Shown here: positions 26,753 through 44,928 of the stretch, piece by piece
How positions within the stretch are numbered: the first letter of the stretch is position 1
How the letters are laid out: each line of letters begins with the position of its first letter
NCBI GenBank assembly: GCA_013433145.1
Contig: CM024186.1
Coordinates: 4,592,001-4,656,000 of the forward strand
Origin: Ascaris suum
Lineage: Eukaryota; Nematoda; Chromadorea; Rhabditida; Ascarididae
Direction of reading: 5' to 3'
DNA: 64,000 nt
Translations under genes and position numbers: made by a program
Notes under the pieces: model-generated
What the model saw: only the letters and a program-made list of their open reading frames with translations
Database searches by the model: none
What the model was told of the DNA's origin: nothing

Positions 26753-29700
26753 ATGAAATGCATTATATTAATATCAGTAGCTATGATAACGGTGATAACA
26801 CAACCTCTTATCAACTGTTTATCAGCGGATATCATCGTAAATACATCGAAAGGTAAAATTCGAGGTTATATTGGTGGACCAACGCAAAGTCGAATCAATA
26901 TTTTTAAGGTATATTAAATGCTTTGACAAATTTCTATTGATAAATCTTTTTGAATTTGGCACTCATACAAATTTTCAATCATTGTTTACAACAATATAAA
27001 TAGTTCAATTAAACAACTATTTTTAAATTCTCTTTGCGAGTAATATTATTGCTTATTAAAATTTTTATCACTTCACAATTAATATCTTTTTGTTTTGTTT
27101 TAATTCGAACCAAAATTCACACCATATACGCATAAAATTATCACTTTCTCTACTATACAATGACTATGCCTTATATTCTATATTGTAGATGATTTCCTAT
27201 TTGTACCATAAGATGATTATGCCTTACTTTTTGTACTATAAGGCGTGTTTTTTTCTTTTAGAAAAAATTAATTCCTTTCCAATATTTCTCTCACATTCGG
27301 TAAGATTCGATACGAAACGAATCTTTCGTTGGATGAAGTTGTATAAAAGCGATCGATTACGTTAATGACCATTATTTCTTCTTTCTTTGTTTTTAAAAGA
27401 TATTGAATGCAAACGATTTGTTCAATAAGTCAATTTGCAAAATGCACAATATCGTATCAACGTGTGCATTTGTTTTCATTATCTTCTCATTAAGGTCTAT
27501 CATTTGTATTCCACAATGTTTGCTTCAATGGAATCGTTTTATCATATGTATTCTATGTGATAATCTATTCGTTAAGTCGTTTTATTTACCACTCATATTG
27601 ATGAATAGCAGATGGAAATCGCTAAAAGAATTCTTTAGTGTTCTTTCTCTTCTATTATTGAAGCACTAATTAAATGTAATATAGAGATTTTTATTATCGT
27701 CAGAAATACCGTTCGAAGTTATTTGGAATCCTGAATTTAGGCGATTACTATAGATATTTGTTACTATGAATTTAAGCGGAATGAGAAAGTGGGGGGGGGG
27801 GGGGGGGAAGGGCTCGAAATTGATTCTAGAAAAGATCACTTTTGCTTAGGAACCAAATATGCAAATTTGTTCAATATTACTTAAAGGGAATTCCATTCGC
27901 AAGACCGCCGATCGGTAGCAATCGTTTCAAAAAGCCATTGAGTGTTCAACAATGGGATGGTATCTATGATGGAACATACTATCGCTCTGCATGTATGAGT
28001 AATACGGCCTATACATCATCACCACAAAAGAATATCTCCGAAGATTGTCTCTATCTCAATATTTTTGCTGATCCACAATGTGCAGTATGTTTTTTATACT
28101 CGTTTAATATTGTTGAAATATTTACCTTTCGATTATTTAGAAATTTACCTGTACAAAAAGATAATGGATAATAAAAAATTAGAATTTATTAAACGTAAAT
28201 TTATCGTAATTCGTTGAAAACAAATGATGAATTCTCCTCAACTTTCAATTAATTAAAATTTTATAAGTATGACTAAAAAGAAGACGAGTTTCTTCGAAGT
28301 TTTCCCACTGCACCCTAAAATAATCGATTAGCACATTTGAAATTGATAAAAATCCCAAAAATACAAGCTACTTGTTGATAAGGAAATTGGTTATGAGGGA
28401 ACGGCAGTCGAACTTGCACTCTAGACGGCCTTCCAATAGTCGATACGATCTTCAACGGAACAATAGAGAGTCGTTGTGAACATGATCGCTCATATATAGT
28501 TTTGTCTCTTCTATACATTGGAAAAACATTCCTAGTTAAGTATTATTGACTACATATTTGAGTATTTCATATATGCTCATATATCGACTAGTCCTAATGC
28601 TACGGTTTAAAAAAACCATGGTTTAATAACAGGTAAGTTCTAGGATACTGTCGGTTAGAAGGTATTTTATGTTGGAAATGTTAGGTAGCTTCATGGTGAA
28701 AAGCTTATAAAATGGCTAGCAAAATGGTTAGAATCTATAAATGGTCCATTTATTTCTCAATACTATACCGAATCAACCGGTTAAGTGACGTAATTAATAC
28801 AAACAAGTACTCTTATATGTGCATCATTATACTCATATTTATATCGTCGATCTTAATTTCCTGGTACTTTTACGGTTTTTACACCAAATTTGTAATATAT
28901 GACTGCATTCTATTCTAAAATTATAATCACTAGATATTACTTATCATAGTGTTAACGATGAGATGATTAATTGTAACGATTGAGGTTATTTATTTTTGTT
29001 TATTTTTTGCATTTTTTTTTGTCGATTTCAATTTGTCTGCAAACGATTTTCATTTTCTCTTATCTTTGCACTTTTTATGCATAGTTTTCTTTCAGTAGGT
29101 GCTTTATGACCTCAAAAAAAAAAAGAATTTTCCGTTGATAACGATATGTATTAAACAATGTGTGCTTTCTTATGTTTTGAAACAATGTTTCATTGATATG
29201 ATATGATTATTTAATCCTTCCATCTTTGCGCATAGAAAAGTTTGGAAAATTATTTCAGGACAGGCATTTTTTAGAATGGAAATTTTTTCTGAGATGGGCA
29301 TTTTTTCAGAGGAATTTTTTTTGGGATGGGCATTTTGCAGAATGGAGGATTTTTCGGGAAGGGTGATCCTTTAAGAATTTCAGCCGAATTTTTATTTTTT
29401 TAAGAATATTCTTTAAACTGTGCGATTTTTTAAGCAAAAAAGCTGCCTAGCATTCCTCATCGATAGACATCACCCATTCAGTAGGTATTTATTTTTTAGT
29501 ACTAATATATCAGATAAAATGAACTGAAATATTAATAATAATAAAAAATTTCAAAAACATTGAATTTGAGGAAGGTGAATGTGCTGTCGTCGTCTATATT
29601 CATGGAGGAAGTTTCTATTTTCAATCGGCGGTAATATTCAATGAGGATTCAATAGCCGAGAAATACGCTTCACATCGTATTATTTTTGTAATTCCCGCAT

Positions 29701-30526
29701 ATCGACTTGGCATTTTTGGATTTATTAGTATTGGTGACGGTACATCCGCTCCTAAAAACCTCGGTATTCATGGTAAATTTTCAAAAAAAAATTCCCCCAT
29801 TAGCCTATCAATGGAAAAAGCGAATAAATACTTGTTGCGTTTATAGACTATTCGTTTATTGCTATAATGTTAGAAATTCTGTGAATTACAGTAGCATATT
29901 TCCTAATACAGTTTAACACTGTCTATGGAATCAGAAATATTTGAAGAGCTACGAAAGAAAAAAAAATTTTCATAAAATTTCAACGAATAATTCGATATTC
30001 GAAGTAAATCAATAAACAAATAAACATAATAAACAAAGAAACAAACGAATAATATTTGAGCAATAAAGTTACAATAAAACATACTATTCCACATTACTTT
30101 CGTAAAAAGTAGATGAGCACGTTTGCAGATTGATCGCTGCGCTTCGATGGGTTCATACTGAAATTTCCACATTCGGCGGTAATCCCAATAGAGTGACATT
30201 GATGGGACACAGTTGTGGAGCTACAACAGTACAAATACTTACTCTTAGTCCGAATATACCTGATAACTTTTTCCAACAGGTTAGCGTGTCTACTCTATAA
30301 CTTTCCTCATTTTGTTTGTTTATATTTATTTATATTGTTTATTTACTGTTTATTCTATGCTTTATATAATTAATAAAAAATATTAAATGTTATTTATTAA
30401 ATTATTATTATTTTTGAATTGAGTAATTAATTTACTGCCAATTTTGAATGTCATCGGAAACATTAACTGCAAAATCACTTCCGCATCTAATGTACTTACC
30501 TGTTCAGTTGTCTTCCAGAGAGAGAG

Positions 30527-30569
<43 letters not shown>

Positions 30570-33549
30570 GAAGTGGACGGGAAGAAAGGAGAGAGGCGTA
30601 TTAATTAGCCCAGCATATCGAATAACGTGCGTTATCAGTTAGATGATGTTCACATCACCATTTCCCATTACAGGGTATCTCAATGAGCAGTGCAGATTTG
30701 TATCGCAAAAATTTAAGCAATCCAATGACAATGGAAATTGCCTATCGTGTCAGGGTGAGTTGTTTCCTACTTTTTTTCCATCTTTTCTACAGATTTATTC
30801 TTTTTTTTTGTGATTTCTGCATATTTCTGTTAAAAAAAAAGTGTTTCATCAACCTCATGTCTGTATGTATTGTCTGTCTGTCCGGCAGTGTGAACTCAAG
30901 ATTACGGTAAGTGGATTACGGTAAGTATTTCATCAACCTGTGTATTGTTGAACTCAAGATTACGGTAAGTGGACGCTACGCTATGATCTCCAAGGTTGAA
31001 AATTATTCCAATTAGCCATCATTCGTGTGGGTTGCTGGTAGTTTAAAATTTTCGAAAAAAATCTGCAAGTCAATCCCGTTCTACAACGATAATGATCAAA
31101 TATTCTTTAGTGTGCTAGAAGAGGTCTACCATATAAAAGTGAAGCGGTGGTCGAATGTCTTCGATGGAAGCCAGCCGACGAGCTTCTCTACCATCAAAGG
31201 CTCTAACCGACGTCGAGTACTTTGATCTGATGTTTGGTCCTGAACCAGATGAGGAACTGTTCCCGGCAGAAGTTCCTGTGTTATTACCAAGACAAAACGT
31301 GAGGTGCCACAAAACTTTATCAACCAGTTACGGCCTTAGAAAAAAAAGAACGATTCATCGTCGATCGTCGCGGCTTGAAAGTCATTTGGCATACAAGAAC
31401 AACTCCCACACTCCCTAACTACTTTCCAATGATCTCCTTCGTGCACATTCTGCAGATTTTTTGTAAAAATGTATCCCGGGGAATTCATTTCTGTGTGTAT
31501 GCTGACATGTCTGCCTGTCCATCTGTCTGTCTGTCTGCAGATTTTTTGCAAAAATGTATCCCGGGGGATTCATGTCTGTGTGTATGCAGACATGTCTGTC
31601 TGTCTAGAGATTTTTGCAAAAATGTATCCCGGGGATTCATTTCTGTGTGTATGCAGACATGTCTTTCTGTCCATCTGTCTGTCCGACGCAGTTTTAACTC
31701 GGATATTGCAGAAGCTAAAGTGACAAAATTTTTTGAAAACGTATGCATATTCCTTCACTGAATCTTTTTCTAAATTGTGATTCCTTATTATCGCATTGAT
31801 TTTTTTCTCTTTGAATATTATTCTAGTCGATTAGTTTAATGAGTGGGAAAATAAAAAACACATATCGTGCTAAGTTCTTTGATTTTTATTCCTACCTGTT
31901 TCTTTTCATTTCCTAATCACAGGTGTATGTTTATTTGTATAATTTCTTTAATGAATTTATTGAATAGAATGTTAAATTAGTAACAATAGTTAAGCATATA
32001 AGCGCATCAATATGCTTCTAAGATGATCGTAGCGGAAATAAAATCGCTGAAAGTATGCGGAAACAGTTGATAAGCATAATGAATGATTTAATCTTCCGGT
32101 TGGCTTCACTGTTCGATGATTACTTTAGTGATTATAATCTTTAAAAAAATGCACTTCGTATCGCATAGATTTATTCACCTCAACAATAAAAAAAGTATTT
32201 TTAGCATTGCAATTGCATTGCATATTTTTAATTCATCAATTGCATTGCATACTTTTAGCTTCGCAGTTGCATTGCATAGTTTTAGCCTCGCTATTGCAAA
32301 TGATCAATTGTAGTTTTTGCTATATTGTAGAGACGTCGGATATTTATTGGAATAACGAAAAATGAATTGATATTTACACGAGTATTATCAACAACTCAAC
32401 AAGAATGTAAAACTTTCACTGGCGTTTTCGGATATCATACAAAGGAAGTATATCAAGCTTGCTTGGATAATTATTCCTTCCGGAACGGTAAAGTTTGTAA
32501 ATAATTTAGCTTTTTTTATGGTTTCATAGGATACCTTCTAGAATATAACACGTTTTTAGCATGTAGAGCGTCTTTATAGCACAGAATTCCAATATAGCAC
32601 ATGAAACATTTCTCTATTATGTGCTACCTATGATGCCCTATGTGATGAATATTTCAATTTGGGGATGCATTTCGAACCTACGCTTGAAAATTTTAATCAA
32701 ATTATTGCAAATAATCCTCTATTTATTAAAATTGTCAACGCAAACGGTGATCAAATTTTGCAATTTATAGATGAGAACTAATGCAATAGTTTGAAATTTA
32801 TTATAGGTAAATTATTGGTAATGCGTGACGAAACACGTGCAAGCACATTTCGTATGGCAACAAAATTAGCTGCGAATAATGCAAAGATTTTTCTCTATTC
32901 ATTCGAAATGCCGAAACATGATTCACATAGTGGTGATTTAATCTTTGCAATCGGTACACATCCACAACAACAAATGGATGATAATGAAATTGCAATGAAT
33001 CAAATTTATCCCGAATATATGAGAAATTTTATTCACACTGGACAACCTACCGCCGGTAATGAATTATTTTTTAACGGATATTGATTTTTTTTTAATACTT
33101 TATATGATTTTTATATTTTTTCATTAAATTTTTTTTTTGTATTAACGAATAGTGATTTATATTTATTGATGATATATTTTCGGTTTATTAATATTACTTT
33201 TTTTAAATAGTTGATTAATTTAAAATATCCTTATAGAATTAAATAAATGAAATCAGATCTCAAAGTAGACCGTTAGTTTAAGTAGTAATTTGCTTTTCTA
33301 AGCAATAATTTCTTCAAGGAATAAAGTGTTTTTGATTTCGAAAGAGTCATCGTGATCTGAGTAGTTTGTGGATTAAACAGTGAATCGAATTCTCTATTCT
33401 TTCAAATTTCAGTAGAGATTTTTGAAGTATCTTTATCATGTTGGTGTTTTATTTAAAGCTATAGACAATCTCGAATAATGAATATTGCCAGTGCGGAAAC
33501 TTCCTAGTAGAAACTCATGCGACATTTCTATGCCTTACGCTATTTTGAT

Positions 33550-33583
<34 letters not shown>

Positions 33584-34964
33584 GGAGAGGAGAGAGAGGG
33601 AGCGAGAGAGAGAGAAAAAGAGAAAAGGGAAAGAGAGAAAAATAGATCATCAAGTCGTACGCGTTGCATATTTTAGAGAATCATTTAAAAAAGATCTGGA
33701 TTGAAGTAATCAAAAACACTCAACGAGATGATTTAAACGAATTTATTAATCAAAATAAAGGCAATTCTATATTTTTATTCCCTAATTTATTGAATTTAGT
33801 TTTGAATTTAGTTTTTTTTTTTTTTTTTTGCTTTTTTTGTGGTATTTTTTTTAGAATGGCTTATATTGATCGATTTTTTTTTTCGTTATGTCTGATAGTA
33901 AGTTGAATTTTCAAAATCGTTGAATATTTTTAGAAAATTGATCGAAAATTTCATATTGAATTAAAATTTTAAATTTCAGAATGGTTACCATTTGATTTCA
34001 TTCGAAGTAATTTTATGCGAATAACATATGAAACAATTTCCAATGATGCGATCATAAAACCTCACATGAAATTTGGCTTTTATCCAAATGAGGTGAAGCT
34101 TTGGCTTGATTATTTTGCTCGAATAGAGCAAAGAACACTTCATCTGAACAAGAATAGAGCACAATTGCGGATCGGCGAATATCGGAATGCGGAAATAAAC
34201 AACAATACCGGCATCGGTCTTGGCACGCTAGTATTCAAATGGATGAGTGCATTTTGGATACTTTTTGCATTCTTTTGTCTATTACTTGTCGTTATTATTT
34301 TGGTGATGATTCAATTCGTTATTAACAATGGATTGCTATCATTTCTACGGCGCAAACTTCATAAACGATCTATTCCCAACGAAAGGTTTACTTTATATTT
34401 ATTATATCTTATTTATATTTATAATTTTTATATTTTATTCTAATATTCTTTTAAAAGTTAACTTTTTCAAAAATTTACAATGAGATTAATTTAAAGCGTA
34501 AAGATGGATTATTTTAGGGGTTTTTTTTTCTCATTTTCTAAGCAATCAAGTGATTTTGAAGAAGGAGTAATATTTGTGCTGTAAATGAATTTATTTCGAT
34601 TAGATTTAATATAATCGAAATAATTCATAGAATAATTCAATTTAATTAAACGAAGTGAAATTTCTATTGCTTTATAGCAAAATTTCTTAGTCAAATTTTT
34701 TTTCCCAATAACGAAAATTATCATATATTTTCATCATTGTTTTATTGAAGTAAATCCTGGAAGAGAGTAATATTTTGTGTTGTTAAATAAACTTAGACTG
34801 AATGATAGTCTTTTATAAATAAGCGAAAATAAATAAATAAATGTCTTTTTGTTTTTCACAGATTTTTGTGAATCATTCTTTATTTCAGGACACGAATCTT
34901 AACTGCACTGAATGGTATGAAGTATACATTGGATGAAGATGGTGAAGAATTGAAAATTTTTTAA
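26753..34964 (+). CDS. type-B carboxylesterase with C-terminal membrane anchor
   Basis: An alpha/beta-hydrolase of the carboxylesterase/cholinesterase family, predicted to be secretory-pathway targeted and membrane-bound with a lumenal catalytic domain. Exons: 26753-26908, 27887-28084, 29571-29772, 30113-30279, 30674-30754, 31111-31298, 32331-32487, 32807-33055, 33980-34385, 34889-34964. All phases agree except a one-base deficit in exon 6, where TAA (31204-31206) interrupts the frame. With one base more the product is 626 residues. Seen: signal peptide 1 to about 24; GIPFARPP; the Cys...SEDCLYLN disulfide region; oxyanion HGG about 129-131; nucleophile GHSCG (Ser219; usual form GESAG); acid in GITKNE (Glu343); His424 in HSGDLIFAIG; membrane segment about 555-580; tail of about 45 residues. 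Nematode CEST-type esterases share this anchored layout, some acting in ascaroside assembly; the substrate here is unknown. It is either active with a sequencing error or a recent pseudogene. Confidence 0.88.
27791..27807. repeat. 17-base G run
   Basis: Uninterrupted G homopolymer in carboxylesterase intron 1, about 80 bases before exon 2. A run like this could form a quadruplex on the sense strand. Confidence 0.95.
30517..30570. repeat. (GA)n/(AAAG)n microsatellite
   Basis: A short GA array grading into about nine AAAG units, inside carboxylesterase intron 4. Confidence 0.9.
30892..30973 (+). repeat. intronic 24-base direct repeat with three donor-like sites
   Basis: GAACTCAAGATTACGGTAAG with its following TGGA occurs at 30892-30915 and 30950-30973, period 58. 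CGGTAAGT, a near-ideal donor sequence, occurs at 30905, 30919 and 30963. All are inside carboxylesterase intron 5, downstream of the donor that the reading frame requires (30754|30755). Confidence 0.7.
31452..31690. repeat. intronic minisatellite, three copies of a 70-86-base unit
   Basis: Each copy runs from a GCAGATTTTTTG-like start through AAAATGTATCCCGGGG and CTGTGTGTATGC to a CTGTCTGTC tract. Copies start near 31452, 31538 and 31608. They lie in intron 6 of the carboxylesterase. Long open frames on both strands here are products of the repeat, not genes. Confidence 0.85.
32200..32300. repeat. tandem repeat rich in GCATTGCA
   Basis: About three imperfect copies of a unit near 33 bases built on ATTGCATTGCATA followed by TTTTAGC. 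Located in carboxylesterase intron 6, just before exon 7. Confidence 0.6.
33551..33640. repeat. (GA)n-rich microsatellite
   Basis: Purine array of GA with GGA and AAAG interruptions, in carboxylesterase intron 8. The 63-codon open frame across it is a repeat artefact. Confidence 0.9.
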
Positions 34965-35040
34965 TAACGAGACGGGTTCCACGAAACGACAATCACTGCC
35001 TTGTTGCTCATATATGGTGCTTTAAAAACTGATAAATTTT

Positions 35041-35115
35041 GAGCGCAGAATGGTTGAATTGGTAGAGCATCGTCGCATTAATATAAGAAACACAAGTTCA
35101 AATCTCAGATGAAAA
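35041..35115 (+). repeat. degenerate tRNA-like (pol III A/B box) element
   Basis: A-box-like TGGTTGAATTGGTAGAGCA at 35051-35069 and B-box-like AAGTTCAAATCTC at 35094-35106, with tRNA-correct spacing. GGTAGAGCA is the usual D-arm end of many tRNAs. T and acceptor stems are mismatched, so it is a pseudo-tRNA or SINE remnant. It shares CAAGTTCRRATCTCA with the element at 15892. Confidence 0.45.
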
Positions 35116-38100
35116 GTTTCTAAATGCTGAATGCTTGTTCATTCCCGCAGTATTCAGCAACAATTTGACGCCGAAAAATGAAGGTCAGCTGGCGAGCGAA
35201 ATAATGGAAAGCGCGTTGCTTTGCTCAAAAAGGGTACTCCAACTGAGAACAAAACGATTTCATTAATGCGGTTATACGCTATGGCTCTATTAATGAAACA
35301 TTTTATAAAATTAAACATAAGTGGGAAAGCGCATCTGGAGGATCAACACGATATGCGTATTTTGAATCCAAATTTCCTAAGCTAACCGTTTGTTCAGAAG
35401 GTGGCAAGGCACAAAATCTACTCTTACTGCACAGATCCAGAATCTGTAGAATAACATATTTTCAATCATGACGGCATTTTTGAATTATTAGTGACTATTA
35501 AAGAACACGGTCAAATGGAATGAATCTGAATTTAGTCATTGTTTAGCTTAAAATAATGTTTTCATGGAACAACTCAACAAAAAGTGCTTGAAATGGTAAG
35601 TCATTATTAAACGGATACTGTACTAAGTCATTATTGTTAGTTAATTAAATCATAAAAGTGAATCACAATTAATCGGTTACAGTAATCGGTGAAAAAAAAA
35701 AGCGTTCAAATGGCCATAGTTTATTTGACCCGAATGATATGAAAGAAAACTCTGGTGCGACAATAACATTGATAGTTTGCACAATGTCATCGCCTTATTT
35801 CTTCTTCTTTCTTTTCTTTAAGAGGAAAATAATAAGAATGTGGCAAGAGACTGCACGATGAAAATTTTGAATAATTTAAAAAATATTAATTAAAATTTGA
35901 AAATATTAATTAAACATTTAATAAAAACAATATTAATTAAACATTTAATGATTGACAACCGATGAAATGAAAAATAAATTGAAGAAGTCAACCGATGAAG
36001 AGAGAAAAATTAAAAAAGCTGAAAAATAGAAAGAAAAATGACAAAAGTGAAAAGAAAAATAGAAAATTAAAACAAAATAAAGTAAAGAAAACTAGAAAAG
36101 AATAGCGATGCTTTCGTGACGCATATCACCTCATCAAGCCCCACTTTTTCCAATATCGTTCTCAGCCAAAAATTTCTTCATTTCTAAATCTTATACTGCC
36201 AATATCTACTACTTTCCAGCCGTATTGTAATTAGGTTGCAAGGTTTTGGGTTGTTCATATTTTAGCATGCTAGAAGGTCTATGTCCATAGGGAATGATGA
36301 TGATATATACTTTTTGCAAGACCTTAAATAACCTAAAAATACCTTGGCAGGACTTAAAGGATGTAAGAGATGCAAAATTTCTAAATTCTAGCACTCTTCC
36401 GGATGTTATTCATATTTCACTGGATCCGCAGTACCATCGAGCGGATATATATTTATTATCTGAGAGGAGCATTTCGCCTGTTGAATATTTTCAGCATAAG
36501 CATTTCAATAAACCATTATTTGTTGCCATTTTTTTCGAAGAATTTAATTAATCGTGAGCAAAAAACGCTAATAAGCAAAAGCACGATTGGTACTTTAGCA
36601 AGGCTTCATTATGCAACGATATGATGTGTGGCGCAATTGTCATGGTCCATTGTAGATGCATTTCGATTGACACTATTGTCGACGATACGTCGCCACTATA
36701 TTCGTAGATGTCAACTTCTTTTTCGTTGTCTTTAAATATCAATAGAAATTCTTCTGGCCATTATTCAAATTTTGGCCTCGCCTAATACGCTGTTGCATAA
36801 TTTCACTACAGTTGTCTTATTGATCGGTGTTTTTGTTGACAAGCTTAATTACATCCGTTGTCATCCGTACTCATAGACATATAATTAGAGAATGAACAAA
36901 TATAAAAAGAAACATTTGCAGAGACGTCCGGAATAATAAAGCATGAGGGATACGAATATTTCTATGTTTGTTTTTTTGCAGTCATGTTTTAATTTAAAGA
37001 ATTCAGTTTTTAATTGAACACAATTATATATCCGTATATTCAACCTATTTGTGCAAAGAAAAATAGAAAAGAATCCAATTATAAATTTTATTCAGTAAAT
37101 TTGATGGTGTATATAAAACAGTAGTTCTTTTGGAATGTTACAGGTGTAAAGTTAGGTTGCAGTAACATTACAGGTGCTTTACCTAGTAAATAATATAATA
37201 TATTATGTGTGCATCACAGCACTCATGCACAAGGTAACATGTTCGAGAAGCGAAATCGGCCACCTGCATTACTTCTTAGGGGCGAAAATGAAACTAGATG
37301 ATTGCCTCGTTTGTATGATGATGATGGCACTGCTCGCCTGTTTTTCAAAAATCTAGAAATGGCTCCCTAGAGCGGATTCGTTCATTCCAATTGCTGATAG
37401 GGTTTGATTTTTTATCTTTGCGTAGAAGAAACAACAACTTTTATCTATATTCTGTTTTTGTCATTAGATCAACTTCTTCTTACTATGACATGAGGTCAAA
37501 GATCACTCATAGATCGGAATCAACGAGAAATGGAAGGAGAAAAATGCATAAATAATACTATTAGCGCTAAAAAATAATAAATAAAAAGTGATAAAAATGA
37601 TAACAAATAAACTATTTGCACATATGGGAAAAAATTATGAAAATGATCCTTAGAATCTAATAAATTTGATCCCAAAAAGTAATGTACTAAAGTTGGATTT
37701 ATATATTTCCTCAAAAACCCATTTTGAAGCTCAAGAATATTTTAAAACAATTGTGCGTTTTTGTTTTACGATCCGTCAATACGATCATCAAAATGCAAAT
37801 TTTTTACAAGCAAATATAAATATATCACTTTTTTATCATAATTACGTCGAAAATGGAAAATACTTTAGCGTACTTGTAATGGAATAGGGAAATATATTGA
37901 GTGGTAATGATTAAATCTTTAAATTACACCACCATGTGCTTTTATTTGATAAGTTACTATCATTTCATGTAAAATGTATTGCAATAATATCCCCGTTTGT
38001 GTAGCCCTATCAAGTAAGTCAGAGCAAAGTTGCAATCGTCCTTTCATAACTTTTACTAGTCCAGGCAGCTGAGATGAACTTAAAAGAAAATTGAATACTA

Positions 38101-38974
38101 ACGTTACGAGCGATATGTTTTTTTAGTTTTTGCATAAGAATTTTTTTTATATGATTTGATGATGAATTCAGGTTTCTATATGAAAAATTAGTTTGTAGAA
38201 AATTTGAATATGTAAATCTTCGGTAAACACTGCTATGATGAAAGAATATTAGTATATGAAGGGAAGTTGTAGATGAATATAAAGAAAGTCGAGTATGAGT
38301 AACAAACATTTTTGGCTTACGAGCGATTTTTTGCCAGTTTTTTTAGTATCGATTGCAAAAGATTTATTGAACAAACAATTAAGAAGAGATATTTACAATG
38401 ATATGAGAACAAAAATAGGAAATAAATAGGTAGATACATTCATGAAGCTTTTGTCATTAGTATCTGTCCAATATAAGTTCCTTTTTACTAAATGCACCCC
38501 TCCTCACCCCCCCCCCCCCTCCCCCAACTCTCCAGAAATGTGGAAATTCCATAAATCCCCGTCATCCTAGAAAATTTACAGAGTCTTTAAATCCCGAACT
38601 TTTAAATGCCGGTTTTACGGCATCTTCAATCGAGGAACAAAGCAAGACAAAACAACGATCGATTATGACGATAAACACAGAAATGCGCATTACGAAATTA
38701 TTCACTCAACAGTTATTATGCGCAAAAGTAATCTTTTAGGAATTTCCGGGAATCTTCTAGCAAAGATTGGAGGGGAGGGATGGTGTTGGGGATTCTCGAG
38801 GTGGGCCGCCGAGGAACAGAAGCCCAACTGGGAGGAAATAGACGCAGAAAAGAAAACTGCGGGAAGATATGTCAGTTGTTACGATATACTGTCTAAGTAC
38901 GATCCTGTTAAGCATTCTTTCTTCCACGTAGGTGATTCTGTCAACACTGAATCCTGATAGCGCTCAACGCAGAC

Positions 38975-39048
38975 GAGGTTATTGGCTTAATGGATAAGAT
39001 TCTCGCCAGGATAGCTAAACAATCCGAGTTCGATTGTCAGTCTTCCTC
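38975..39048 (+). repeat. degenerate tRNA-like element, Arg-tRNA-like A box
   Basis: TGGCTTAATGGATAAGA at 38983-38999 resembles the D-arm region of arginine tRNAs. AGTTCGATTGTC near 39027-39038 is a B-box variant. The spacing between the two equals that in an intact tRNA. The B box has lost its conserved CC and the T and acceptor stems do not pair, so it is non-functional. Confidence 0.45.
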
Positions 39049-39593
39049 CCCCTCCTCCACTTGTGTCCTACAGCCAATTAAATGCCGTCATGAAGCTTCC
39101 GGCACCTTTTCTACCCTGGTTTTATGTTTACACAATTTTATCGAACTTAATGAAGCTACTCCTTTGCAAACACGCATACAGATCAACGAGAATAAACACA
39201 GTCATTTCCTGTCACAAATTTTGTCCAAGAAGAGCTGCAAGGAAAGGATGACAGAAAGTAGTGAGGAGGGAGATTGCAGAACTTTCATATAAGTGCAATT
39301 CAGAACATTTAAATTTTCCATGAATCGCAACGTTTTTGAATGAGGATTTGTGGATTGAGTATACCTAATTGTGGATTCATACCATCGTATTTGCATTGCC
39401 CGAAATGAAGACTGGAAAAGAAACCGAGGTTAAGGCTGAATAACAATCTAGTCTGTCGGCACCTATGTCTAAACAGGTTACAGTTTTGAAATTCTCGCAC
39501 CAATTCGTTACATGCAGGTGAACAATTGCGCTCGCTTTACACATTCTCTTACTATCGCCCTCAACACCCATGACTGCATAACTATAAAAAGAT

Positions 39594-44928
<5,335 letters not shown>

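Larger units (their letters stand above)
34965..39593. other. interval between carboxylesterase and GATA gene, no gene established
   Basis: The two genes converge on this interval. It holds two tRNA-like elements (35041, 38975), an A/T-rich repeat of ATATTAATTAAACATTTAAT at about 35880-35950, a C13 run at 38507-38519 and short open frames. Two of these have ordinary composition: 36548-36742 minus (64 codons, with KDNEKEVDIYEYSGD) and 38718-38957 plus (79 codons, with GRYVSCYDILSKYDP). Neither has a family I recognise or clear splice partners, so I do not call them genes. Confidence 0.5.

Noticed and set aside
31375..31761. 128-codon plus-strand frame and overlapping 84-87-codon frames on both strands
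   Set aside because: They run through a minisatellite inside a carboxylesterase intron and read as repeated peptide units; the gene model needs this segment to be spliced out.
36548..36742. 64-codon minus-strand frame with acidic peptide
   Set aside because: Composition looks coding-like, but there are no splice partners, no recognised family and an opposing open frame next to it; left as unassigned sequence.
38718..38957. 79-codon plus-strand frame starting at an ATG
   Set aside because: Adjacent to a tRNA-like repeat and without an acceptor, partner exon or recognised family; may be part of a mobile-element remnant.
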